IMG/VR virus record: IMGVR_UViG_3300025769_000450
Coordinates: 1-33,294 of that record
Origin: a virus
Length of the DNA: 33,294 nt
Strand: one strand, 5' to 3'
The notes beneath the pieces were generated by a model. It was not told the DNA's origin. It saw nothing but the letters and a program-made list of their open reading frames with translations, and did no database searches. This document shows, in pieces, positions 25,996 through 30,896 of this stretch (position 1 is the first letter of the stretch; each line of letters starts with the position of its first letter). The position numbers and the translations under genes are program-made.

Positions 25996-26266
25996 TCGTC
26001 TTCCTTTTGATTCCAACAGGAGGAGCGATAGTCAGGTAGATAGTCTTGTAGTCTATACGAAGATCTTCTAACAGGCCAGCGCCTTCCATGAATCTGAGAT
26101 ATTCGACTATGTCTGGTTGGGAATATTGTAGGTGCTTTGAAAAGCTACTGAGGTTGATCACTCTGGTCAGTCCTTTAGCATCATCAAATTTGTTTCCGTA
26201 CAGAATTTCCGTAAGGATCCTACCGACACGATTCTTGTATCTCTCTTGTTTTCTACCAACTGCCAT
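25973..26266 (-). CDS. Possible winged-helix DNA-binding protein
   Basis: The start is the ATG ending at 26266; the longer frame would begin inside the promoter -35. The 97-residue product has a helix-turn-helix-like run (SSFSKHLQYSQPDIVEYLRF then MEGAGLL) followed by two strands, as in winged-helix domains. A consensus promoter ends directly before it, so near-leaderless mRNA is predicted; AGGAG before the ATG is usable only on transcripts from further upstream. It may regulate or help package DNA. Confidence 0.6.
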   Translation of the reverse strand: MAVGRKQERYKNRVGRILTEILYGNKFDDAKGLTRVINLSSFSKHLQYSQPDIVEYLRFMEGAGLLEDLRIDYKTIYLTIAPPVGIKRKTNETAQTA

Positions 26267-26279
26267 TGTGTGTACTCCT

Positions 26280-26308
26280 ATTATATCATAAATTGGCTGA
26301 TTAGTCAA
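26280..26308 (-). promoter_or_regulatory. Sigma-70 promoter overlapping the ribosome site
   Basis: Minus-strand TTGACT (26308-26303), 17 bases, TATAAT (26285-26280). The predicted start (near 26273) lies past the AGGAG ribosome site, so its transcripts would carry only about seven bases before the ATG at 26266. Confidence 0.85.
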
Positions 26309-26328
26309 TCTGATTTTTCTGGTTTTAA

Positions 26329-26532
26329 TTATCCGACTTTTCTTTGAATGTCGTATGCTCTATAGATCGCGCCAAGAAGCTCATCCATATTTGGGTGTGT
26401 CAATAATACCTCACTGATGACCCCATCATTGATTATTTTGATTCTGAAGAATCCTTCCTTCATTGCTTGAATGCTTAAGATCTTGCCACCTACTGTATTG
26501 ATTTCTTCGTAAGCTGTTTCTAGTCTAATCAT
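26329..26532 (-). CDS. Small hypothetical protein, 67 residues
   Basis: The product begins MIRLETAYEEINTVGGKILS and looks like a small alpha/beta domain with a final helix (MDELLGAIYRAYDIQRKVG). AGGAGG sits just before the ATG and inside the end of the 29-residue gene upstream. No family recognised. The strong site suggests good expression. Confidence 0.68.
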   Translation of the reverse strand: MIRLETAYEEINTVGGKILSIQAMKEGFFRIKIINDGVISEVLLTHPNMDELLGAIYRAYDIQRKVG

Positions 26533-26614
26533 GGGTTCCTCCTGTTATGAGATCTAGACATATAATAAATACTATTCCGATAAATAATATGACGGCGTTA
26601 GGTACTTCAATCAT
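26525..26614 (-). CDS. Membrane micro-protein, 29 residues
   Basis: A short frame from the ATG ending at 26614, preceded by GAGGGAGG, encodes a single membrane helix (residues about 6-22: NAVILFIGIVFIICLDL). Its stop overlaps the start of the next gene by eight bases. Ribosome site, overlap and clear membrane helix support a real gene. A role in lysis timing or superinfection exclusion is possible but unproved. Confidence 0.6.
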   Translation of the reverse strand: MIEVPNAVILFIGIVFIICLDLITGGTHD

Positions 26615-26687
26615 TGTGCCTCCCTCAAGGGATGTTTTTAGAGTAAGTTAGTCAATTCCATAGATAGTTATCCCTACTGGGAGATCT

Positions 26688-27029
26688 TCAGTCCTCAGAA
26701 TCCTCCGCTTTGAATGTAGATAGAAATCTACCTCTTACCCTATCTTCTAATTCTTTTCGATCGTCTTCATTTATAGAGACTTCGTCTACCCACATAGTTT
26801 CTAATTTAGGCATAGGTATCTTCTTAAAAGGTACTACCTTACCTTCTTTGGGTATTTTCACCCATTCACTCTTCTTAGGAGCCTTGACTTCTAGAGCGTC
26901 AAATTTGGTGGCACTCTTTATATCAAATAACATCTGTGCATAAAGCTCAGCTCTCTTGCTCTGAGTCTTAGCTCTGCTCATAAGGTCTACATAATAGTAG
27001 ACTGTCTTCTGAATTCTTGTCTCTTTCAT
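26688..27029 (-). CDS. Small hypothetical protein, 113 residues
   Basis: The product begins MKETRIQKTVYYYVDLMSRA and is helical at its N-terminus, with a central basic segment (APKKSEWVKIPKEGKVVPFK) and an acidic C-terminal end. AGGAGG lies eight bases before the ATG. It follows the 56-residue gene closely, so both are read from the main leftward promoter. Function unknown. Confidence 0.7.
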   Translation of the reverse strand: MKETRIQKTVYYYVDLMSRAKTQSKRAELYAQMLFDIKSATKFDALEVKAPKKSEWVKIPKEGKVVPFKKIPMPKLETMWVDEVSINEDDRKELEDRVRGRFLSTFKAEDSED

Positions 27030-27041
27030 TCCAATATCCTC

Positions 27042-27212
27042 CTAGTCCTCAACATGAACAGTAAAAACAATAGTAGTAGTTTCTTCATAAGGAAGACCTA
27101 CGTTATCAAGATGCTCTATCAAAGACTTAGATGCAGATTCCTTAGTTTTGTAATACCCAATGGTCGTATAATCCATAGCTCTATTCTTGTATACTGCTTT
27201 ATAGATCTTCAT
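27042..27212 (-). CDS. First gene of the main leftward operon, 56 residues
   Basis: An ATG ending at 27212 with AAGGAGA upstream opens a 56-residue frame: MKIYKAVYKNRAMDYTTIGY, then a helix and a Val-rich strand (TTTIVFTVHVED). It is a small alpha/beta protein of no known family, about 83 bases behind the predicted transcription start. Confidence 0.65.
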   Translation of the reverse strand: MKIYKAVYKNRAMDYTTIGYYKTKESASKSLIEHLDNVGLPYEETTTIVFTVHVED

Positions 27213-27241
27213 CCCATCTCCTTGTAGGTATGGCTAACGCC

Positions 27242-27265
27242 AGTAGACTCGTATTCTCGTCTACT
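27242..27265 (-). promoter_or_regulatory. Hairpin in leader of the main leftward transcript
   Basis: AGTAGAC and GTCTACT (7 perfect pairs) enclose a 10-base loop between the promoter and first gene. It may stabilise the 5' end or control translation of the 56-residue gene. Confidence 0.5.
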
Positions 27266-27301
27266 TATAATTTTGTAGCTCTCAATCTTCTTTATATACT
27301 T

Positions 27302-27330
27302 ATTATATCAATCTCCTAAAATCTTGTCAA
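27302..27330 (-). promoter_or_regulatory. Perfect sigma-70 promoter, main leftward
   Basis: Minus-strand TTGACA (27330-27325) and TATAAT (27307-27302), 17 bases apart. Both hexamers match consensus. It is the furthest upstream strong promoter of the leftward arm and could drive all structural genes. Predicted start near 27295. Confidence 0.9.
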
Positions 27331-27391
27331 GCATTATTTTCTACTCATTTTGGTAATTATTACTAATTGCAAATAGGTGGGATATTACTTT

Positions 27392-27495
27392 AGTCAGTGA
27401 TTTCAAGGACTTAGCTTTTATTATCTAGATAAACCTCAATTTAATGTACCTGAATAATCACCGCTTCGCGGATCTAATCCCTTTCATCACTGACT
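27392..27495. repeat. Long-range inverted repeat with internal palindromes
   Basis: AGTCAGTGAT (27392-27401) pairs perfectly with ATCACTGACT (27486-27495). Between them lie the 12-base palindrome TTATCTAGATAA (27421-27432) and a CCGC-TTC-GCGG hairpin near 27460. No gene covers the stretch 27331-27785; it may be an operator, replication element or RNA domain. Confidence 0.5.
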
Positions 27496-27570
27496 GTCTT
27501 CAACTCTTTCTACAACTTTCCTATCAATTTGTTGTAGCAACAGCCAGTTATTCCTGTGGATTAGTAGCAG

Positions 27571-27592
27571 CTTACTCGCACTTTACTCACAC
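27571..27592. repeat. Two-copy 11-base tandem repeat
   Basis: CTTACTCGCAC is followed directly by TTTACTCACAC, 9 of 11 bases identical. It lies in the non-coding stretch and might be a protein-binding pair. Confidence 0.45.
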
Positions 27593-27689
27593 TATCCTTA
27601 TACTTATGGCGATAAAGGCCCATAAATGATACTTTAGTTGTAGTTAAAAGGCCCCAAAAACCGTCCAGAGTGTATAACGGAATCTCTCT

Positions 27690-27712
27690 CCCTGCCTACC
27701 CCCCCTGTCCCC
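27690..27712 (-). other. G-quadruplex-capable tract
   Basis: The minus strand reads as G-runs of 4, 7, 2 and 3 separated by ACA, TA and CA. Splitting the run of seven gives four runs of three or more with loops of 3, 1 and 6, fitting the standard intramolecular quadruplex pattern. Such a tract is unexpected in AT-rich DNA. Confidence 0.5.
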
Positions 27713-27785
27713 ACTTGTACACTGCTCTCTGCGTTGGCATGAACCTTGCAAGGAGGTGGGTTCACCGTTGATATTATTGGTTATT

Positions 27786-27854
27786 TTAGAATATTTGGGT
27801 GATCGCGTGTGTATAGATCACGATATTTACGATTAAGTATGGTGCTAGTCTCAT
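27786..27854 (-). CDS. Hydrophobic micro-ORF, 22 residues
   Basis: ATG ending at 27854 follows AAGGGAG. The product, MRLAPYLIVNIVIYTHAITQ then IF, is hydrophobic. It comes 16 bases after the 28-residue frame, in the same direction. Good ribosome sites on both support translation, but such short peptides cannot be proved from sequence. Confidence 0.4.
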   Translation of the reverse strand: MRLAPYLIVNIVIYTHAITQIF

Positions 27855-27870
27855 GGTGCTCTCCCTTGGT

Positions 27871-27957
27871 TTACATTGTAGCGATCTGTGCTATCAAATA
27901 TACTGCTAATAAAAGGTTGGTTACAGCTAGTAAATATGTTGTCAAATCCTGTAGCAT
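27871..27957 (-). CDS. Membrane micro-ORF, 28 residues
   Basis: ATG ending at 27957 follows GCAGGAGGG at a good distance. The product has one membrane helix (about 5-25: LTTYLLAVTNLLLAVYLIAQ). A weak promoter-like pair (TTGACA at 28063-28058, TTTATA 18 bases on) lies upstream. Its similarity in style to the 29-residue membrane peptide at 26525-26614 suggests a set of phage membrane peptides. Confidence 0.45.
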   Translation of the reverse strand: MLQDLTTYLLAVTNLLLAVYLIAQIATM

Positions 27958-28033
27958 GGTGTTCCCTCCTGCTTACATCGTGTTACTGAATTTCAATAAC
28001 ATCTAGTAACATAACACTTATCGGTATACTATC

Positions 28034-28063
28034 TATAAAGTTGAACTTTGCTGATTTTGTCAA
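28034..28063 (-). promoter_or_regulatory. Weak candidate leftward promoter for micro-ORFs
   Basis: Minus-strand TTGACA (28063-28058) has a poor -10 (TTTATA, 28039-28034) after 18 bases. It lies about 75 bases upstream of the 28-residue frame. Only the -35 is convincing. Confidence 0.3.
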
Positions 28064-28355
28064 TCATTCTAGTGCCTTATCGTGCTCTTTTTTCCCGCCG
28101 ACATGTAACCCCTTGATATTATTGGCTTTTGTTTTTCTACTATATATACCTAAATTGGAAATAGATGGTCTGTACAATTCTCCTATCTAACCTATTGTAA
28201 TCACTGGACTTTCTGATTCACTGATCTAATTGTGCCTTGCAACCTATTGATATGTTTAGGGAAAAAAGAGAGTTTTTATTTTTATATTGCCGCGCCGATA
28301 TGTATTATAGAACTTGGGCAGGGAACCAAGAAACAAAAAAGAAATTGAATTTTCT

Positions 28356-28576
28356 ACTAAAGTTTCCAAACACCCCGCCGATAAGAGAGAGAGGCCAAAG
28401 TCAACCACCTATTTCCTAGAAATAAAGTGAACGACACTAAAAAAAGAACTAAAGTTTTTGATAAGGGCCGCCGATAAGAGAATTGAGTTAGGGGTGATTA
28501 CTTTCACCAAGTGAAAAGAAAGCCCAAAAAACTCAAAAAAGAGCTAAAGTTTTTAAAAGCTCTGACCGATAAAGAG
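28356..28576 (+). repeat. Three-unit array of ACTAAAGT ... CCGATAAGAGA elements
   Basis: Three units of about 93-95 bases each contain (A/G)CTAAAGTTT (starts 28356, 28448, 28543) and, 10-15 bases on, (G/A)CCGATAA(A)GAGA (28377, 28470, 28564). Hairpins lie between units (TATTTC/GAAATA at 28410-28424; GGTGA/TCACC at 28493-28508). Degenerate copies of the second box occur at 28097 (GCCGACA) and 28294 (GCCGATA). GATAAGAGAGA recalls the initiation region of single-subunit phage RNA polymerase promoters, so phage-specific promoters are one reading; origin iterons are another. Confidence 0.55.
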
Positions 28577-28584
28577 AGAGTAAG

Positions 28585-28987
28585 CAGCGCAGGGGATGCC
28601 CAAGCTGATACTAAATACACACTGGGAAACTGTAACAGTCATAAATAATTGCAGTAAGTGAATCACTCAATAGCGAAAGCGAGTGAACGGGTAGTCCAAC
28701 CTGATACCTTTAAAGTTAAAACGGACTTTTGATACCAAGCGCCAAATAGGTGCTACGAAAAGGCAATTAATTTTGCTGGGGTGCAGTAGTATGCAACCTT
28801 AGGTTATATGTAGGGAGTGGAATCCTGATAATAGCTAGCGGTATCATCAGATAGCTGGATACTACGAGATAATTGGGTAGGTTATTACTGAATAACTACA
28901 TTGAGTTAACCGATTATCACACAAGAGAGATAACGAAACGGGAAAAGTAAGCGCCGCGCGAGCGGATGGAACGCCGGAATTCCCGTC
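28585..28987 (+). ncRNA. Candidate large structured RNA ending at a ribozyme cleavage site
   Basis: About 400 bases without a believable gene form a series of hairpins: CACTC/GAGTG with an inner GC-GAAA-GC cap (28664-28685), AGTCC/GGACT (28693-28727), AGCGCC/GGTGCT (28738-28754), GGTGCA/TGCaACC (28780-28798), GTATC/GATAC with inner CAG/CTG (28841-28862), and GATAAT/ATTATC (28868-28918) enclosing GTTATT/AATAAC. The GNRA tetraloops and repeated CTGATA motifs are typical of large folded RNAs. Its 3' end would be set by the type II hammerhead at 28987. Phages are known to carry large ornate RNAs such as GOLLD and ROOL; I cannot match it to either. Confidence 0.5.
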
Positions 28988-29023
28988 GATAGGTGTTGGT
29001 AGCCTATCCTGATGAGTCACCAA
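28931..29023 (+). ncRNA. Type II hammerhead ribozyme (HHR1)
   Basis: All core elements are present in type II order. CGAAA (28934-28938) leads into stem III, CGGGAA (28939-28944) paired with TTCCCG (28980-28985), closed by a long loop with its own CCGC-GCGA-GCGG hairpin. Then come the cleavage triplet GTC (28985-28987), stem I GATAGG/CCTATC (28988-28993 / 29003-29008) with a nine-base loop TGTTGGTAG, and CTGATGA (29009-29015). Stem II is nearly absent (G29016-C28934, T29017-A28933). Loop I TTGGT can pair with ACCAA (29019-29023), a pseudoknot in its place. Predicted cut: 28987/28988. Confidence 0.82.
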
Positions 29024-29084
29024 AGTCTTTCAATCTTCATACGAGCCACACACAATGGCCCACCACATTAGAGGCGTTATGTCT

Positions 29085-29138
29085 CTCCTATCGGTAGATA
29101 TTGGTAGTCTACCCTGATGAGTTACCACGAAATAGGAG
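29085..29138 (+). ncRNA. Type III hammerhead ribozyme with SD in stem III (HHR2)
   Basis: Stem III pairs CTCCTA (29085-29090) with TAGGAG (29133-29138). The cleavage triplet is ATC (29090-29092). Stem I is GGTAGA/TCTACC (29093-29098 / 29108-29113) with loop TATTGGTAG, followed by CTGATGA (29114-29120), a one-pair stem II (G29121-C28 of 29128) with loop TTACCA, then CGAAA (29128-29132). Loop I TGGTA can pair with TACCA in loop II. The AGGAG in stem III is the SD of the gene starting at 29147 (eight-base spacing). Cutting at 29092/29093 would release the anti-SD strand and could switch translation on. Confidence 0.88.
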
Positions 29139-29146
29139 CGAATAAA

Positions 29147-29221
29147 ATGATTTACATGTTGATAGTACTTTACACAAGTTTGATAGTTTCAGTAATTACA
29201 GGCCTAGGAGGGCTTTACTAG
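29147..29221 (+). CDS. Membrane peptide, 24 residues, first gene under ribozyme control
   Basis: ATG 29147 lies eight bases after the AGGAG in hammerhead stem III. The product has a single membrane helix (MIYMLIVLYTSLIVSVITGL then GGLY). Its stop overlaps the GTG start of the next gene (TAGTG), so expression of this peptide may be coupled to the following genes. Whether the peptide works itself or serves as a translated leader is unknown. Confidence 0.65.
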   Translation: MIYMLIVLYTSLIVSVITGLGGLY

Positions 29222-29415
29222 TGAGAGATATAACACAATACAATGATCGCGAGCTTTATCTATGGTGTAATACTGAAGAGGATGACTATTTTATTGTTAA
29301 CGCACATATAAATTATAGACAGTATGGATTTTTAACTAATCACTTAGCGAGTAGATATAAATTTACACCTAAACAATTCACTTACTTGATAGATAACTGG
29401 GAGGTTTCTTTATGA
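29221..29415 (+). CDS. Small hypothetical protein, 64 residues, GTG start
   Basis: GTG overlaps the stop of the membrane peptide, with GGAGG upstream. The product has acidic and aromatic residues (NDRELYLWCNTEEDDYFIVN) and ends QFTYLIDNWEVSL, a compact helical domain. Stop overlaps the next ATG (ATGA). Not recognised. Confidence 0.68.
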   Translation: MRDITQYNDRELYLWCNTEEDDYFIVNAHINYRQYGFLTNHLASRYKFTPKQFTYLIDNWEVSL

Positions 29416-29573
29416 GATACGAAATTCTAATAAAATCAGTAGTTGCACCGAACGAGTGGATGCACTACCTATTTGAAGCTGACCTAGATGATGCTCTTAT
29501 AGTAGCTTCATCCCTAAATGGAATGTCATATATAAACGAGGTGAAAATTGAAGAGCACAGACTTGCAGCGTAG
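29412..29573 (+). CDS. Small hypothetical protein, 53 residues
   Basis: ATGA overlap with the gene before; GAGG stands a few bases upstream. The product begins MRYEILIKSVVAPNEWMHYL and has an alternating strand/helix pattern (ADLDDALIVASSLNGMSYIN), like a tiny ferredoxin-like fold. Not recognised. Confidence 0.6.
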   Translation: MRYEILIKSVVAPNEWMHYLFEADLDDALIVASSLNGMSYINEVKIEEHRLAA

Positions 29574-29724
29574 TGTTATAGAACTACATGGGGAGCTGGT
29601 CGAAGTGACTAGGTATCCTGAGAAGCGCGCCAAAAAAGGCAGCAAAATGACAACATCAAACCGTAAGCATAAAGCGCCGCCACCATCGGCGGACTGGCTT
29701 AAACAACAAGGCTTCATTAAGTGA
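29548..29724 (+). CDS. Small basic protein, 58 residues, TTG start
   Basis: The best start is TTG at 29548, four bases after GAGGTG. It overlaps the preceding gene by 26 bases in another frame. The product has a helical start and a basic, Pro-rich tail (KKGSKMTTSNRKHKAPPPSA then DWLKQQGFIK). The next gene's region (GAGG) follows the stop. An internal start is possible, so length is uncertain. Confidence 0.5.
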   Translation: MKSTDLQRSVIELHGELVEVTRYPEKRAKKGSKMTTSNRKHKAPPPSADWLKQQGFIK

Positions 29725-29732
29725 GGTAAACA

Positions 29733-29888
29733 ATGGAAAAGCTAGAAGAATTGACGGCCTTGGACTATCTTAAAATGTCCAAAAAAGAGAAGCTACACTA
29801 TGTAGAAGTATGTATAGAACTAGAGCCAGACTTTGAACGTAAATGTGAGTTAGTGAAATTACACAACCGAATAGGAGAGGCGGCATGA
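29733..29888 (+). CDS. Small helical protein, 51 residues
   Basis: ATG 29733 follows GAGG after eight bases. The product (MEKLEELTALDYLKMSKKEK, then HYVEVCIELEPDFERKCELV) is a charged two-helix protein. The stop overlaps the next ATG (ATGA). Unknown function; it may bind a host protein. Confidence 0.62.
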   Translation: MEKLEELTALDYLKMSKKEKLHYVEVCIELEPDFERKCELVKLHNRIGEAA

Positions 29889-30085
29889 GAGAGCGTATAT
29901 ATTGTACCAATAGTGCGGATTGTATAGAGGTAGTTGACAATAGACCTGCAGGTATTAGATACCTAGATGTATTTATAGATGGTGGTGACGAATCCACAGT
30001 ATGTATTGTACTAAATGACGATAAGATAGACAAACTAATCACCTGTTTAAAGGAGTTGAAAAATGCTAAAACTGAAAGTGTATAA
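29885..30085 (+). CDS. Small hypothetical protein, 66 residues
   Basis: ATG overlaps the stop of the gene before, after AGGAGAGG. The product begins MRERIYCTNSADCIEVVDNR and has short strands (LDVFIDGGDESTVCIVLNDD) and a C-terminal helix. No family recognised. Its end overlaps the next gene by 23 bases. Confidence 0.63.
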   Translation: MRERIYCTNSADCIEVVDNRPAGIRYLDVFIDGGDESTVCIVLNDDKIDKLITCLKELKNAKTESV

Positions 30086-30248
30086 GGGCTTGAAAACTCT
30101 TGAAAACCTTAAACGAAATAAGCAGGATATACAACATAGAATAGTTCAAATTGAAAACCTTTTAGAAGATTGTAGCAGCCTTGAGGAACTATATGAGAGA
30201 GCCGAATATATAGACTACGAAATTAGTGAGTTAGTAAAGGGGTATTAA
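30063..30248 (+). CDS. Coiled-coil protein, 61 residues
   Basis: ATG 30063 follows AAGGAG at seven bases. The product (MLKLKVYKGLKTLENLKRNK then QDIQHRIVQIENLLEDCSSL) is helical with heptad-like spacing. Only one base separates it from the next gene. Not recognised. Confidence 0.62.
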   Translation: MLKLKVYKGLKTLENLKRNKQDIQHRIVQIENLLEDCSSLEELYERAEYIDYEISELVKGY

Positions 30249-30249
30249 A

Positions 30250-30498
30250 ATGAAGTGTCAATCGTGCGGGGGAACCGCTAAGCTAGTAGAAGTGAGTGCT
30301 AAATGTAGTGATAGATGTTTCACTAGAGGTGTGAAATCAGGTAAGGAACACGATGGGTACGTACCTGAATGGTTAGGACCTGAAGGTTATGGGGACTATG
30401 TACAATTCACTATATGTAGACACTGCGGACAAGTGCAAGGCTCATGGCCACACCATGACAAAAACATGAATCAATTCAAACACGGGAAGGTAGCCTAA
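30250..30498 (+). CDS. Zinc-ribbon protein, 82 residues
   Basis: The product has CQSCGG at the N-terminus and ICRHCGQ about 60 residues on, the two knuckles of a zinc ribbon, with extra Cys between (KCSDRC). The middle carries a Gly/Trp-rich loop (GYVPEWLGPEGYGDY). Such proteins bind nucleic acid or proteins. Its stop overlaps the next start (TAATG). Confidence 0.68.
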   Translation: MKCQSCGGTAKLVEVSAKCSDRCFTRGVKSGKEHDGYVPEWLGPEGYGDYVQFTICRHCGQVQGSWPHHDKNMNQFKHGKVA

Positions 30499-30638
30499 TG
30501 AGAGTATATCATCAACCATGTGCTTCATGTCTTGATGTAGTCGAGGCAAGCGAACTGAATGAGGAAGGTGTATGTCTACTATGTGTAGAGATAGCTAAAC
30601 AAACCCTAGAACTTGAAAGGGAGAGAGAACATGGATAA
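30498..30638 (+). CDS. Small Cys4 protein, 46 residues
   Basis: The product MRVYHQPCASCLDVVEASEL, then VCLLCVEIAKQTLELE, has two CxxC pairs and a charged C-terminal helix, so a small zinc finger. It is coupled to the zinc-ribbon gene before (TAATG) and overlaps the following ATG by eight bases. Confidence 0.62.
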   Translation: MRVYHQPCASCLDVVEASELNEEGVCLLCVEIAKQTLELEREREHG

Positions 30639-30798
30639 CTTTTTGAATATTGATGAGTTGAAATATGAGAAATTACTGGATGACGTAAGGTCTAAGCCAG
30701 AGCCAGAGCCTACTGAAATAAACATGAGGTGGATTGACATTGAAGCTTTACAATCTAAGGCAGATGAATTGAAGTCACTAATGGAGCTACTGAAATGA
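30631..30798 (+). CDS. Small acidic protein, 55 residues
   Basis: ATG 30631 has GGGAGAG upstream and overlaps the stop of the gene before. An upstream in-frame TTG is less likely. The product (MDNFLNIDELKYEKLLDDVR, then a Pro/Glu run and two helices) is acidic. Not recognised. Confidence 0.6.
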   Translation: MDNFLNIDELKYEKLLDDVRSKPEPEPTEINMRWIDIEALQSKADELKSLMELLK

Positions 30799-30893
30799 CT
30801 AAAGACTTAATAGTTTGCTTATGTCTCATAAGACCAATGCCTCAAGTGCCTTGGTATCAGATACGATCATATAAACACACTTGGAGTAGATAA
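30795..30893 (+). CDS. Micro-protein, 32 residues
   Basis: ATG overlaps the previous stop (ATGA). The product begins MTKDLIVCLCLIRPMPQVPW and ends with a basic aromatic tail (YQIRSYKHTWSR). Coupling to both neighbours supports it. Function unknown. Confidence 0.5.
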   Translation: MTKDLIVCLCLIRPMPQVPWYQIRSYKHTWSR

Positions 30894-30896
30894 CAA

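Larger units (their letters stand above)
27768..28125. repeat. Direct repeat TTGATATTATTGG (27768-27780 and 28113-28125)
   Basis: Two identical 13-base copies lie 345 bases apart in non-coding DNA that flanks the two leftward micro-ORFs. A six-base inverted repeat, GTGATC/GATCAC (27799-27821), sits just right of the first. They may be protein-binding sites or recombination remnants. Confidence 0.5.

Noticed and set aside
25973-26308. Longer start for the winged-helix-like gene at 26308
   Set aside because: The TTG start is the promoter -35 itself; ATG 26266 is more likely.
27444-27629. Plus-strand 61-codon frame
   Set aside because: No ribosome site; unusual composition; it overlaps inverted and tandem repeats. 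Treated as chance.
27809-28006. Plus-strand 65-codon frame
   Set aside because: No SD, and the opposite strand holds two frames with strong SD sites.
28237-28419. Plus-strand 60-codon frame
   Set aside because: It crosses the repeat elements, has no SD and odd composition.
28841-28862. CTGATGA core on the minus strand
   Set aside because: It lies inside a hairpin of the plus-strand RNA and no GAAA strand or stem III is placed to form a hammerhead.
28585-28930. Group I intron
   Set aside because: I looked for paired P, Q, R and S core elements. The TAGTCC and GGACT pieces occur in the wrong order, and no split gene flanks the region.
27214-29146. tRNA genes
   Set aside because: No T-loop (GTTCRANNC) with matching acceptor and anticodon arms was found on either strand.
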